A stretch of DNA of 64,000 bases, taken from positions 3,658,001-3,722,000 of the forward strand of contig CM066289.1 in assembly GCA_033816765.1 (NCBI GenBank). The letters are read 5' to 3'. The position numbers and the translations under genes were made by a program. Below are positions 10,594 through 23,247 of the stretch, piece by piece. The notes beneath the pieces are model-generated. The model worked only from the letters and a program-made list of their open reading frames with translations, had not been told where the DNA came from and searched no databases. The stretch's first letter is position 1, and each line of letters begins with the position of its first letter. This DNA is from Nothopassalora personata. Taxonomy: Eukaryota > Ascomycota > Dothideomycetes > Mycosphaerellales > Mycosphaerellaceae.

Positions 10594-11258
10594 TGTGAAC
10601 TGCGACTATGCCGATGTTGCCGTCTTCTCGCGCCGAATATGCCGATATCGTCGCTTTCTCGCGCTCAAGTCGCACGTCCCAGAAAAGTTGCAAAGACACA
10701 CACACGACTCCAATAGTCGCCAAGGATGGGTGCGACGCGCGTAATACGGCGCATGTGTAGCGAGAGTGTCGTGTCACGATGTCGCTCGGTAGTGAGGTGA
10801 AGCGGTCATGCCCTGCTGCAAGGAGCTGCAGCACCTGTATCTCGAAATGACGCTTCTGCTGTGACCCGCGTCATCCGATGCTGCGCTGGTTGGCGACATG
10901 CATGTCTTGTCCATGTACAGTAGTGTTACACCAACGCACGACTTATTTCACATCGCTTCCTTGCAGCTCGAAACTCGGTTGGGCATCAAAACATCTACGT
11001 CATCATCCAATTGGGCCGCTGGACATATCACGAGCACCACAATGAATGGTACGGGCGAGTAAATTGAACAAGTGCAGAGGACCATCATCGTCAAGATATT
11101 AGCATCCCATTCCTCATCTAGCTAGTTCTAGGCGAAACCGGTCGCCGCCGAAGTCTGCGCTATGTTACACCTTCTATCTTGCATGCTGACCCACAATTTC
11201 TTTGCGCCGGTACTGCTGTGCAAAACCATAAGAAACCCATCATCATTCGTTGCACCGT
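10594..11258. other. Promoter side of the DUF7514 gene and 3' flank of UGP1
   Basis: About 660 bp. Both neighbours are on the minus strand. No coding frame is supported. Confidence 0.4.
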
Positions 11259-13219
11259 TTAGTGCTCGAGCAGGCGGAGCGAACCCTGCACCACCACGTT
11301 CTCCAGGACTGAGCCCGGTGGAATGTCGATGGTCTGACCCTCGGTGGCAACAATGATGACCGTACCCTTGCAAACGACGCCGCGGCCGAGGTTGACAGCA
11401 CCAGTGATGGTCAAGTGGTCGAGTTCGAGGATCTTGGGGATCGAGGGGATGCGGCTCTGAAAGTTCGACACCTTCTTGAAGTCGTTGCCGAGCTTGATGA
11501 GTGGTGATGGCCCGAATCGGTTGGGGTCCATTACGAGCTGGCCGTGCTTGAGAGTGTACAGATCTGACTTGACGAGCATCAGGTCAGAGCACGTCTTGAC
11601 TGGCAAGAAACGACGACGTGGCACGTTGACACCGTGTGCGTTCTGGAAGTGACGGATGGCCGCGCCGACAGCGGTCTCGAGCTGGATGATGCTAACGTCT
11701 GCCTCGCCCTTCTTGTCGGCTGGGATGCTCTTGCCGTTGGGGATGATCTCCATGCCGAGCTCGTTGCTCTCGACGATGCGCTTGACCGCACGCAGGTTCA
11801 TCCAGATGTTGTTGGTGTTGAAGTACTTGAACTTCTTGATCGACTTGAACTCGTTGACGTACTGCTTTGGAACCTGAGCAATTTCGAGCAGACGAGCCTG
11901 GCCCTCGTAGTCAATGATGGTACCGCCCTTGACGTCAGCCTTGGTCTTGTCCGTCAACTCCATGATGTACTCTGATCTTGTCTCAACCATGTGCTGGAGG
12001 ATGTTCAAATCGACGACGGCGCCGAGGTTGTCGGCGTTCGAAAGGAAGAGGATCTCGATACCGCGGTCGAGGAGCTTGTCGAGGATGCCGGAGTTGTAGA
12101 GGGACTCGAAAACGTCACCGTGGCCTGGTGGGTACCAGTCGGTGATTGGCGAATCGAAGGACTTTGGTGCTGGGAGGAGCGAGTCCTTGAGGATACGTGG
12201 GTATCGGGACTGGTTGAAGGTCATGATGTCGATGTTGTGGCCCTCGTACTTCTTGATGATCGAGGCGGTGTCAGAGTCGGTGTTGAACGAGTTCATGAGC
12301 ACGAATGGGACGTTGACATCGTAGGTGCGGTTGAGGTACTCGATCTGGCGGACGGACAAGTCGAGGAAGGACATGCCGTCACGGACCTCGATGACCGACT
12401 TGGGGCCAACACAACCCATGGAGGTACCGAGACCACCATTGAGCTTCAGGACTGCGAGCTTGCTGAGAAACTCGACCGACTCAGAGTTGCTGAGGCTGTT
12501 GTAGTCGACGACCTGCTCTGGCTTTGGCGGGTTGATCTTGTTCCAATCGACCTCGTTGCCCTTGGCCTTGTCATTCAGGTAGCGGCGGAAGAGAGCAAAG
12601 AAGTTGTCCATCTCAGTCTCGAAGCGCTAAAGAGCAGTCAGCAGTCTACACCAGTTACATAGCAAGGAGAATGCCCACCTTCTTCTCCTGTGGGTCCTTG
12701 ACGGTGTCGCTCAGGTTGTTCAGCGCATTGCGCATCTGGGATGCGGCAACGGATGTGCTGGTGTTCTCGAATGCCTGTTCAAAGCCATTGGTAAGTTTTC
12801 GGTATATTTCTGTGGCCAAGTTGCTCGGCATGTGAGTGGTGCTGAAGTTGTGTAGACCCGAGTACTGAGCAATCCTTGAATGAACATTTGCAAGAGTTCA
12901 CCTCTGATGTTTCGAAAGATGCTGCGGCGTGAGTGGTGGTGAATGGCGCCTGCCAGATCTCGATGCCTTCCGATCTCGAAGCGATTGGAAGCAGAAGCCT
13001 GCAACAAAATCGCTGCGTGCTCACAGACAGGTCCGCCGCCGCTGCTGGGTGTGTTTATGCTCCTCCCATGCCGCCGCCGCCGTCGCCGCCGCCGCCATAA
13101 CGCAAAAGATGGCAACTTACCACATGAGATTGAGACTTGCCGTGGTGACGGTCACCATCGGCGGAGCCATTTGTTGGCTTCAGGTGCGCAGGGAGCGCGT
13201 TCTTGATGGCGGATGCCAT
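11259..13219 (-). CDS. UGP1: UTP-glucose-1-phosphate uridylyltransferase
   Basis: Makes UDP-glucose from UTP and glucose-1-phosphate in the cytosol, the precursor for glycogen, trehalose, cell-wall glucans and protein glycosylation. Three exons, 13219-13121, 12774-12679 and 12626-11259, all phase 0 (donors gtaagt and gtgggc), give 520 residues, close to the usual fungal length. Exon 1 starts [13 protein letters not shown]. Exon 2 carries [13 protein letters not shown], matching the start of yeast Ugp1. The nucleotide-binding loop is [18 protein letters not shown]. Further family blocks are [34 protein letters not shown] and [18 protein letters not shown], the last with the catalytic-site lysine, followed by the C-terminal left-handed beta-helix ([18 protein letters not shown]). 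Nothing is missing. Intron 1 contains a run of GCC/GTC triplets near 13068-13097. Confidence 0.96.
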
Positions 13220-13490
13220 GTTGGTATTTTGCGGAGTGGGTTTTGGTGGTATGGCAGAAGTACTGGAGCGAAGGTCAGTCGGTGTTTGTGGAGGAGGAAA
13301 AGCTCGAGGAAAGGTGCATCTCACAGCACAGAAGTGGGGGGGCTGTCGTCACTCGTTCGTTGTTTCCGTGGATTAGGTCACACCGTTCCTGCTTGACAGC
13401 TTTCGTGGCTCGCTGGGCGAGAGGTGATACCGCACGTGAAAGGAGGATGAGGAGAGGAAGGTCGTGTGCGAAGGAAACGGTGGTCTTTCC

Positions 13491-13500
13491 ACTTATAAGG
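13491..13500 (-). promoter_or_regulatory. Possible TATA element of UGP1
   Basis: On the minus strand the sequence reads ccttataagt, about 275 bp before the UGP1 ATG. Position and sequence fit a TATA box with a moderately long leader, but no transcript start can be seen. Confidence 0.3.
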
Positions 13501-14291
13501 CCGCTGCAATGCCTCGCAAGTTTTTTGTCTAGTGTGTTCAACCTCAAGGAAAGCACGCCTCGATTAGACTTTCCGCCCCACCATCCCGGCGATGGCTGCA
13601 GGGCCCGCGCTCAAGACACATCGACTGTAGTAGTCTGTTGGGGAAGACTTCGCCGTCTCAAACACTCATCGGCCAATAAGCCTTGGCCATGTTATGTTCC
13701 CTCCTTCACTACTGCCCGAGGTGTGGTTGTTCAGACGTCTCTTCCCTTGCGTCAAACTGTCTAGAACTACGATCCCACAGACGGAGGGCAAGCTTCACCG
13801 CAGCCACAGAGCATGTGGCAGGAAGATGGCGTTTGACTGTCGGCAGATATGAGCCGATGATGAAACTTCAAATTGACAAGTGGCTGACAGATCGTTGAGC
13901 TTTCCACCAGGCCAGATGCTCAATCACACCCTCCTTCCGGCGACGACAACGGCACCAACGTGAAAGTGCCCGCCGCTATCTCACGGTTTATCCAAGCCAC
14001 CGGTTCTATGTATTCTGAACGCCACCCGCCACACTGCTGCTCAGTGGACGCAGGGGAGACACGTGCAGGCAATGGCAGGCTGAAGAGGCCGAACTGCCAG
14101 ACACAACTTGGTTATCTTCACCACATTGACCGCACTTGTCTCCAGGAGGAGTCGTGAGATAGCAGAAAGCTGACGTGGCCATTCGTGCCGACGTAACTAT
14201 AGCAACAACCACATCCGATACGACAGTTTAACGCATCTTCATCTCACGATCAAGAGTACCATAATGTGTCTTGAGAAGATTCAGCAGCACA
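13501..14291. other. Upstream region of UGP1 and 3' flank of the esterase
   Basis: Roughly 800 bp without a supported gene. It contains only short open frames. Confidence 0.4.
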
Positions 14292-15947
14292 TCATTCACC
14301 CTGATCCAGCCAACGCCTGCATACGCCTTCCCACAGAACATCATGTCCACTGTTCCCCTTTGTGGCTTTAGCAATCTCATCGAGCTTCCGTCGTCGATCT
14401 GAACCTGGCAACAATTCGGCATCAACCACATCAAGACCGTCCTTGCTGACGGACATGGCCTTCTCATCCTGCACAGCATTCCAAGGATCTCGACCTGAGA
14501 CGCAGTAATCGATAATCTTGCTCCTCCACTCTTTCACTACATGGTAATACTCCTCGCTCAGTCGCTCATCGTATGCTCCCAGAAGCGCCACAATGTCCCA
14601 GCTGTGCGTCGTGTATTTCCCAGGTTCCAGATATCCGTCGAATGGGTTCGGTAAGCCGAAAAGCTGCAGATACGTTCTGATGCCTCGTTTCACCAATCCT
14701 TCAGCCACTGCTACAGCCGCGCGGATGAAACCAATGTCACTTTCGAACTGGCAGATCTTGGTCAATGTGTCATCGTCCTGGTCCTGGTCGTTGACATCGT
14801 ACAGCTGGCATAGGCTCTGCGCCAGCTCCTCACCAAGCACTTCCACAGCAATGGCCCGGAAACTCTTCGCATGGTCTTTCCGCTTGGGATTCTTCTTGGT
14901 GATGATCCAGCTGATACTCCCGTCATATCCCGTGGCACTGGCAATCTGACTCTCAACCCAGTCCACAGTCGTCTCGGGACCTGAGGCACTGAGCTCCATC
15001 GTCGGCCTCTCGTACGGCAAAATCTCACTCGAAGTGCAAGGCGCGCCCACGAAGTTCAGATGCCGGATCTGCTCCACGGGCGTAGTATGGATCATGTTAT
15101 TCGCAATATCCTCACTGCTTCGATTCCCATTAGTGGCAATCCCCAGCTTTTTCGCCTGCGCACGGAAATTCTCCTCGTGCTCAGACGGAGTCTTCGCGGG
15201 CATGGTCACTGGCGTTCCAGCCAAGGTGATACTGCGAGAATACAGCGGAGTCGTCTGTCCAGTAATGGTATGAAGCGAAATCGACTCTCCGCCCGCGGAT
15301 TGTCCTATAGCTGTAAGGTTATCACGATCGCCACCAAACCCGGAAATATTCTGCTTGATCCACTCGAACGCACGGATCTGATCGTGAAGGCCATTGTTGG
15401 CCGGTATCAAGTCTGGGCTCTCTGAGGAGTGGAAGAAACCCAGGGCGCCGAGTCGGTAGTTCACTGAGACAAATAGGAGAGGCCTGGATTCGGTCATCGC
15501 CTGGGCGAGCATGTTGACTGGACTGTAGTATGGTCGTTCACCCGAATTCAGGAAGAAGGCGCCGCCGTGCAGGAAGACCATGACCGGGAGTTGACCGGTG
15601 CTTGCTTTATTCTCCGGTAAGCTCGCTGTCGGAACAGTGATCGTTACACGAAGGCAGTCTTCACTCTGTTCTTGGTCGCCGTCCAGGATATCTGCCGGCA
15701 GCTGGTTCGAGTCTGCGTCCATCTTGGCGGCGTTGAAGGGTTGGATGCTGCAGGGTCCGATCTTGGTGGCGTCGTAGATGTTATGATCGTCTTGCCTCGG
15801 GAGATGGTCCAGAAGCTGGGAACGTGCGAAGCGCTGTTTGATAGAACCATATGGCAAGGAGCGGAATTGGGTAAGGTCATTGCTGACTGCTATGCCTCGT
15901 ATCTTGCCGAGCTTGGGGTGTTGGAGGAGCGTCATAGCTCGTTGCAT
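14292..15947 (-). CDS. Type-B carboxylesterase/lipase family protein
   Basis: An alpha/beta-hydrolase of the carboxylesterase type-B (COesterase) family, hydrolysing carboxylic esters; the natural substrate is unknown. Single exon, 551 residues, a full-length family member. Visible family features are SEDCLRVTITVP (usual EDCL block), the oxyanion loop VFLHGGAFF, YRLGALGFF, GLHDQIRAFEWIKQNISGFG, and the nucleophile elbow IGQSAGGES with Ser217. The elbow is GQSAG where most members have GESAG. The region with His448 (TTHSWDIV) is the likely catalytic histidine. There is no signal peptide, so it is probably intracellular. An ATG at 15935 could also serve as start. The C-terminal part DVLWEGVCRRWL is not distinctive. 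Confidence 0.88.
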   Translation of the reverse strand: MQRAMTLLQHPKLGKIRGIAVSNDLTQFRSLPYGSIKQRFARSQLLDHLPRQDDHNIYDATKIGPCSIQPFNAAKMDADSNQLPADILDGDQEQSEDCLRVTITVPTASLPENKASTGQLPVMVFLHGGAFFLNSGERPYYSPVNMLAQAMTESRPLLFVSVNYRLGALGFFHSSESPDLIPANNGLHDQIRAFEWIKQNISGFGGDRDNLTAIGQSAGGESISLHTITGQTTPLYSRSITLAGTPVTMPAKTPSEHEENFRAQAKKLGIATNGNRSSEDIANNMIHTTPVEQIRHLNFVGAPCTSSEILPYERPTMELSASGPETTVDWVESQIASATGYDGSISWIITKKNPKRKDHAKSFRAIAVEVLGEELAQSLCQLYDVNDQDQDDDTLTKICQFESDIGFIRAAVAVAEGLVKRGIRTYLQLFGLPNPFDGYLEPGKYTTHSWDIVALLGAYDERLSEEYYHVVKEWRSKIIDYCVSGRDPWNAVQDEKAMSVSKDGLDVVDAELLPGSDRRRKLDEIAKATKGNSGHDVLWEGVCRRWLDQGE

Positions 15948-16281
15948 GTCCTAGAAGCACCACGGCGGTCGACCTCTGAAATCGATAGTTCACAGCTTCT
16001 AGAACATTGCATCCTCGAAGTGAGATGTCGTTCATTCTGCTCATTTTTGTCAAGTGGTCATCATGTGCCAATGTATTACGTCATGAACCATTCTCGTGTA
16101 GATTCCGTGCTGTCGTTTGCTGCTCCCAAAGCGTGCATTGCATCGCATGGTATGCACCCACTCTGTGCAGTAGGATTAAAATCCACATAGCTAGCGCAGC
16201 CGCTCGATACATACAACTCTTCCTCCTTCCTCCTCCTTCTCCACCACCAACCCAAGCCCTGGTGGAAATCTCGCGAATCTC
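15948..16281. other. Short intergenic region upstream of the esterase
   Basis: About 330 bp between the esterase start and the end of the FolB gene. No supported gene. Confidence 0.4.
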
Positions 16282-17266
16282 TCATCCACTGTACGGCTTC
16301 AAAATACTCAACCTTTGCTCCCCACTCTGCACTTCTGGCACACCACCCACTAACTCTGGCGCATTCCCACTCGCCGTACTAACAACTCTCGTCGACCTCT
16401 TCGACTTCGCCATCGGCACCTCTCTCACAACCTCCACCACGGGCGCCTCAGCCCACGCAATGGCTCTAGGCTTCTCGATCTTGAGGTGGACTCGTGTCCC
16501 CGGGAGGACGGAGTCGAGCATCTTCTTCCGGAGCTGGGAGATGGTGAAGTCGGCGAGAGTTTCGAGAGTTTCGAAGGAGGTTTGGTGGATTATCTAAGAT
16601 GCGTTAGGAGATTGGGTGGAGCGGGGGATAGGGAAGGGGGATGTGTACTTGGACTAGAAGTTCTTCGAGATTGAACAGGGAGACTGTTTGGGTTGAGTCG
16701 GTGGTTTCTGCTTCCGGGCGGAGGTGCAGGGAAATGCTGGTGATGAGAGGTTGTTTCTGGCGTCGCTCGTAGCTGTTGACGCCGATGAGGGTCATGATTT
16801 TCACATTCTCGATTGAGAAGATCCGCTCGGCGGCTAGAGGTTTGCCACTCTCGTCGTAGCGGGTGATGTTCACGAGGCGGATCCCTTCGCCGTCCATGCT
16901 GGCTTTGGGGAGGAGGACTTCGACTACTGAGCGAGCTACGATGAAGGTTCCCTCGGGTTTGCGTGCCATTTCGACGATGGCGGTTTCGATGTGGTAGGAT
17001 AAGTCGCCCGGGTTCTGCTCTGGGACGCAGGAGGAGCGGACTCTTTTTGCGAGCGTGCCGTAGTGGATTGTGCTGTCGTCGAGTCTGTCTGCGCCGGCTG
17101 CGGAGGAGAAGCCATGGTGTAGGTTGAGGGTGATGTTCACCAGGGCGGGTTGCTCTTTGGGTTTGCCCCAGACGTCTGGGGCGATGATGCCGTGGGGGAG
17201 CTGGAGGGATTTGATGGAGATTGTGTCGCCTGGTGTCCAGGTGGTGTTGTGGAAAGTGTTATCCAT
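16282..17266 (-). CDS. Standalone tandem FolB (dihydroneopterin aldolase-like) protein
   Basis: Exons 17266-16649 and 16593-16282 join in phase 0 (donor gtacac, acceptor cttag) to give 309 residues. Two FolB-like halves can be read. The first has DTISIKSLQLPHGIIAPDVW, then LDDSTIHYGTLAKRVR (the FolB 'DTxxYxxL' strand), SYHIETAIVEMA and ARSVVEVLLPKAS. The second has ENVKIMTLIGVNSYERRQKQ, TVSLFNLEELLVQ, ETLADFTISQLRK and VHLKIEKPRAIAWAEAP. The family cleaves or epimerises dihydroneopterin in folate synthesis. In the fungal trifunctional Fol1 two such domains precede HPPK and DHPS, which are absent here. It may be a pterin-modifying enzyme outside folate synthesis. I used the ATG at 17266; the codon at 17272 is not ATG. 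Confidence 0.85.
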
Positions 17267-18614
17267 CGTCAAGCTGGACGTCTGTTATACTCCGGTGCGT
17301 CCTGCGAGGTTCGTGGGTGTTGCGACGAAGTGGCGATGTTGTAGCCATTTTGATGATGACTGTTTCAAGGTTGCTTCAGGATGTCGGAGAAGTGTCCACA
17401 GGTTTTCTTAGCAGAAATTCGACTTAGCTCAACCCTAAGGATAAAGACGTGACTCGTGCATAGCTGCAATTGAACGTGATGCCATGCAGAATATCTTTTG
17501 TGCTTGGGCAAGCCACAGGAAAATGGTTCATCATTGTGTGGCGAAAAGATGTTCCGAGGGCTGCCCGAGTCTAACACTAAGAGCAGACGAGCGGGTTCGA
17601 CCGTACCGATCTCGACAGCTATCTAAGAGCGACATATCCGGACTTCATATGTTATTTGAACGAAGAGAATGAATGCCACAGCAAGGATGACGGCAGAAAA
17701 AGATGAAGATGGAAAAGACGACTGTTCGTGCGGCGGCTTGACATGGTCGACACTACACCGTCACGACTTTGGCAGAATTCATGTTTGCTGGGGAGGCGCG
17801 TGAGTTGTGGTTCGCATTGGCCGGTCTAAATGAGCTGGCACTGGCGTGACTATGCGAGATGGCGTGGGCAACCTCTTTATCTCATTCCTGCCGATAGTTG
17901 CGAGCTGTGGTACCTGCCTCACGATTTGAGGTGATGCGGTGAATTATTACATGTTGTGTTGACTAGAAACTTGAATGGCGGAGCACATCTGCCCGGCTTC
18001 AGACCCGGGCGCCCATGCATATGCAAGGTGCGTAAGCGAGGCGCTAACGAAAGCTACAACTCTGATGGCATCGTGTGGAGACACTGCGAAGAGAACGAAC
18101 GAGGATTGATTCAGCAATCGTGCTGACGAGAGCGATGGGCGGCGGATGGAGTGTATGCCCCGTGCCTAACATGTGCTTCGGCTGGAGCAGGAGAATGTCA
18201 TGTAATAAGAAGCTCGCAAAGGGCGGCGAACCGCCAACCGCGCCATTACAAGCCAGGATCAATAGTTTTAGCGTATCGAGCTCGCGCCCGCCGCGCGCGA
18301 CAATAATGTTGCAAGCACATGTGCGTACGACAGCCACGATTGCTCCAAGAAACGACATGCCGTGAACACCCAGCCAACACACTCTTCACTGTCGACCCCT
18401 TCTCTCCACCTCATCAAAAAGTATCCCTCTTCTTCTTCTGCTCACACGCTGTCCACGACGGACACTGCAACGACCGCATCGCGAAACCCGGATAAAGCTT
18501 ACCGTCCCAGCTGCTTCAAGCTTGGAACTCTCCTTGAACCAGCTCGGCCGCACTGGTCTGAGGCTGCGACATTGACTCTGGCAGCATTGATCCGGCGACG
18601 GGCCACTGTACAGC
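17267..18614. other. Long divergent intergenic region
   Basis: About 1.35 kb between the divergently transcribed FolB and tricalbin genes, so it should hold both promoters. No coding frame beyond about 110 codons and none with a recognisable motif. The last 200 bases before the tricalbin ATG are C/T-rich, typical of a fungal core promoter and leader. Confidence 0.45.
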
Positions 18615-21600
18615 ATGGCGAGCGCACAGGAACTCAAGGCGCAGGGCGCTATGGAGGCCGCGCAGGAGGGTGCAGTCAATGCCCAGCAGGCGGAGAAGGC
18701 CATCATGGACCAAGCTCGCGAGGGTGGAGCAGCTGCCTTCGAGTTCGACGCGGATATGAGCCCGGAGGAGAAGGCAGCTGCAGCAAGAGAAGTAGGCCTC
18801 CGCACTCCTTGATACGTGGATGACCGAGCTCCCACCGCTCCGGAACCACTACCTGTTTCACACCAGCTGACGACTGCGTAGCGCACGGGACCTCGACTGC
18901 ATAGAAAGCACAAGACAGCAGCTCTTGCAGCCGATGCCGACGACGACGGCGAAGATGCCGGCTACGATCTCCCTCCTCCGACCACCGCGGGCGCCATCAC
19001 CGAACCCATACCAGAGGACGAGGCCGACGCTCAGCTTACCAAGGAGGGAGATGTCTACTCGAAGACGGGATGGGCGCCTCGCTTTGGTAACCCCGCCGAC
19101 AAGGAGCCGGACGAAGGGACAATGCTGGACCACGAAGACTTCCTCGCTGCTGGACTCGACGACAAGTTCTTCGGCGACTGGTACCACAACGCCGCGGTCA
19201 TCGTGTTTGCATGCATTTCGACCTGGTTGATAGCGCTGCTGGGAGGAGGCTTGGGCTGGGTCTTCATCGTCATGGCAGCCTGCGGTACCTACTACCGCAC
19301 GTCGCTGAGGAGAGTGCGCCGGAACTTCCGCACAGACATCAAGAGGCAGGTCGAGAAGGAACAGCTGGACGTCAACGCCGAATCGCTGGGCTGGATCAAC
19401 AATTTTATGGAAAAGTTCTGGCCCATCTATGCGCCAGTACTTTGTGCCTCGATCATCAGCTCGGTTGACCAAGTTCTGAGCACTTCCACGCCAGCCTTCT
19501 TGGACAGCATGCGGATGAAGACGTTCACGCTCGGAACGAAGCCCCCACGTATGGAACACGTCAGGACATACCCACGCGAAGAGGATGACATTGTGCTCAT
19601 GGACTGGAAGTTCAGCTTCACACCGAATGATACCGTGGATCTCACGGAGCGCCAGAAGAAGAACAAGGTCAACCCGAAGATTGTTCTTGAAGTCCGTGTG
19701 GGCAAAGCAATGATCTCCAAGGGCCTGGATGTAATTGTCGAGGACATGGCTTGCACTGGCGTTATGCGTATCAAGCTCAAGCTGCAGCTCGCGTACCCTC
19801 ACATTGACCGGGTTGAGATCTCCTTCGTGGAGGCTCCACACATTGACTATGTTTGCAAACCGCTTGGAGGTGACATGCTCGGCTTCGACATCAACTTCAT
19901 CCCTGGTCTTGAGTCCTTCATCCAGTCACAAATTCACGCCAATTTGGGACCAATGATGTATCAGCCAAACTTCTTCCCGGTCGAGATCGCCAAAATGCTT
20001 GCAGGCACCCCCGTCGACCAAGCTATCGGTGTCCTGCAAGTCCACTTCCACGGTGCACAGGGTCTCAAGAACCCTGACAAGTTCTCTGGCACACCCGATC
20101 CATACGCTACTGTGTCGATCAACCACCGTGAAGTGCTGGGCAGGACCAAGACAGTGCACGAGAACGCCAACCCAAGGTGGACCGAGACCGTCAGCGTGAT
20201 CTTGACCAGCTTACGTGATCCTCTTACGATCAATCTCTTCGATTACAACGAGTACCGCAAAGACAAAGAGCTTGGAACTGCTACTTTTGAGCTCGAGCAG
20301 CTGGAGAAAGAGACTGATTGGGAGAACCAGCAATTGGAGGTCATCGCAAACGGCCGGCCACGTGGTAGAGTGCAGTGCGACATCCGCTTCTTCCCAGTAC
20401 TCGAGGGCCGGAAATTGGAGGATGGTACTGAGGTCGTGCCGGACAGCCAGACGGGTATCGCCAAGTTCACTGTCGAGCAAGCTAAGGATCTGGATGGCAC
20501 AAAGTCTCTCCTGGGCCAGCTCAACCCATATGCCGTCCTTCTGCTCAACGGCAAGGAAGTCCAGATCTCGAAGAAGCTGAAGAGAACAAACAATCCGATC
20601 TGGCCCGATGCTGCTAAGGAACTGTTGATCTCAGACCGTAAGAAGGCCAAGCTAGGACTTGTGATCAAGGACGATCGCGACCTTGCAGCAGATCCTATCA
20701 TCGCGAGCTACCAGATCAAGCTGGAAGACCTGATGAACTTGTCGGATAAGGGCCAAGAATGGTACAATCTGGCTGGTGCCAAAACTGGGCGCGCGAAGAT
20801 GTCGCTGCAGTGGAAGCCCGTCGCACTCAAAGGATTTACTGGCGGCAACGGCTACATCGACCCGATCGGTGTCATGCGCTTCCACTTCCGCAATGCTAGA
20901 GATCTGAAAAACCTCGATACAGTCGGCAAGTCGGACCCTTACGCTCGTGTACTGTTGTCTGGCATCCAAAAGTGCAGGACCGTCACCTGGAAGAACAACC
21001 TCGACCCTGACTTTGATGAAGTCTTCTACGTGCCCGTACATTCGACGCGCGAAATGCTTACTGTTGAAGTCATGGACGAGGAGAATGTTGGCAAGGACAG
21101 ATCCATGGGCGCAATCGAGATACCTGCTGCCGAGTACATTCACCAAGACGAGAATGGAGAGTACATGATACATGACTCCAAGAATGAGGTGATCTCTGCT
21201 CAGCTGCGCATCGGTCATGGCCAGCCAAAGGGCACTCTCACCTTTACAGTTGCCTTCTACCCAACGCTCAATGTTGCGGATCCTAATGAGGAGAAGGAGC
21301 AGGAGGAAGCAGAGGCCGAGGCCGAGAAGACTCTGACCAGTAGCGATGCCGGCTCTCGCACGAGCCTCGAGTTGAATGGTGCTGCCAACGGCACATCGAC
21401 TCCACGAGCACGTAGTAACACAGCAGGCACGATCGGCAGCCTTCGTAATACCACATCTACCAGGGCCGAGGAGGCCGAGATGCGCAGGGTGCTTGAGCAG
21501 AACGAGGACGAGCAGACTGAAGCGGAGGAGGTGCAGGCCAAGGAACCTCCAAAGGTCAAGATTGGCGTGGAAGACCTTACAAACTATGGTACGTGGACGA

Positions 21601-23247
21601 TGCTCAAATAGATGAAGCCCACACTGACAATTAGCAGAATCCGGCTTGATCGTATTCACGATTCACGAAGGCGAGCTTGCTCAGCCAGGCAGTCACCTTG
21701 AGGTCGTTATGGACGACATGAAGTTTGCTTCGTACACGAGTGCGAAGACACGCTCGAAGCACCACATCTTCAACGAGACTGGAGACGCCATGGTCCGAGA
21801 GCTGGATCTCTCGCGCATCACCCTCCGGCTTGTATCTGAGACCGATGCGAAGGGTACTGACGACGACGATATTCAGGCCAAACTTTCCGGGCCTACACTG
21901 GACACACTGAAGAGATGCTTGTACACGCCGCAGGTCATCTCGCTAAAGGATGAGCACGGCCACCAGAGCAGCATCAAGGTGTCGATGCGCTTCCTCCCGG
22001 TGAAGATGCAGCTCGACCCAAGCGAATCTTTCAACAACCAAGGCAACCTCCGAGTCGAAGTGTTGGACGCTGCTGATCTCCCATCTGCGGACCGCAACGG
22101 CTTCTCGGATCCATTCTGCCGCTTCGTCCTCGATGGCAAGGAAGTGCACAAGACAGATGTGCAGAAGAAGACACTGCACCCAGCATGGAACGAGTACTTC
22201 GAGTGTCCTGTCCGGAGTCGTACTGCAGCCAAGTTCACCGTGAATGTCTACGATTGGGACTTTGGCAGCAAAGCAGACTTCCTTGGCGCAGCTTCTATAC
22301 CTCTGGACGTGCTTGAGCCATTCCAGGCACAAGTAATGGTTCTCAACATCGACGGCAAGAGTGGCTCGATCAGGTTGAAGATGCTGTTCAAGCCGGATTA
22401 CATCACGAGGTCACGGCAAGGATCGTCTACCTTCTCCGGCACTTTCGCAGTACCAGGAAAGGTGATCGGTGCACCTGTGAAGGGTGTAGGCAAAGTTGGT
22501 AGTGCAGTTGGAGGCGGCATTTTCAAAGGCGCATCTTTTGTTGGCCGTGGCTTCAAGCGCCGAACCACTAGTGGACAACAGGTGCCAGATGATGCGCAGG
22601 CTGAGCTGCGCGCAACCAGCCCGGAGATGTCCGACAGTAGGCCTGCCACCGCCGCCAACGGGTCCGTGAACGGCCATGGACCATCCATTGACGGCTACGC
22701 CGCAAGCAGTAAAGAGCGCCTTCAGCCACCCACGCCAAAGACACCGCACCAGCGCAACACCAGCTTCGGCCAGTATTCGACAAGCCCTGCGGCGCAAGGC
22801 GAGCCCGGAACGGCAAGTTTCACCATTGTGAGTGCGACTGGCTTCGAGCCAGACACCAAACTCGAGGTGCACATCCACCAAGATACTGGCAAGGGCCACA
22901 AGGAGGTTGTGAAGACGAAAGCCATCAAAGCTCCAGAAGGCGCAGCGACATATCCGGAGGGAGTGAAGAAGATCCAGTGCAGCGCGGCCACGCAGTTCAA
23001 AGTCATTGTTAAGAACGACAAGACGTTCCGTGATGAGGAACTGGGCGAGGCTGTTTTCTTCATCAACGATCAATCGGCAGGTGGCGAGCAGCATGTCCAG
23101 GTCGGGTCAGGTGTTGTCGTTCTGCGAACGTCCTTCGTGCCTGCCGAAGCGGGCAGCATGCCGTCTCCAGACTCAGCTGCCGGCAGTCACAAGCCCCTTG
23201 GCCGCTTCATATCGAGGAGGGAGCGCAGTGTGACACCATCGGGTTAG
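18615..23247 (+). CDS. Tricalbin (extended-synaptotagmin-type ER-plasma membrane tether)
   Basis: Tethers cortical ER to the plasma membrane and carries lipid between them. Three exons, 18615-18791, 18882-21588 and 21638-23247 (donors gtaggc and gtacgt), encode 1497 residues. A soluble N-terminal part (1-160) is followed by a hairpin membrane anchor (about 162-197, NAAVIVFACISTWLIALLGG), the SMP lipid-transfer domain (about 225-435, starting SLGWINNFMEKFWPIYAPVL) and a row of C2 domains. These begin near 441 (IGVLQVHFHGAQGL), 583, 724 (IGVMRFHFRNARDL), 963, 1097 (GNLRVEVLDAADL, with acidic Ca-loop residues in SADRNGFSDPF), and a last C2-like domain near 1353. An Ala/Glu-rich coil and a Ser/Thr-rich linker interrupt the row. 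Exon 1's donor (gtaggc) is slightly unusual. The reading frame continues open for 74 codons beyond the TAG; see the next entry. Confidence 0.93.

Noticed and set aside
11991..12662. A 223-codon plus-strand open frame inside UGP1
   Set aside because: A shadow of the highly biased UGP1 codons. The sense strand encodes a complete enzyme.
20652..21659. A 335-codon open frame antisense to tricalbin
   Set aside because: It begins at a non-ATG codon, mirrors the strong codon bias of the sense gene and has no recognisable domain.
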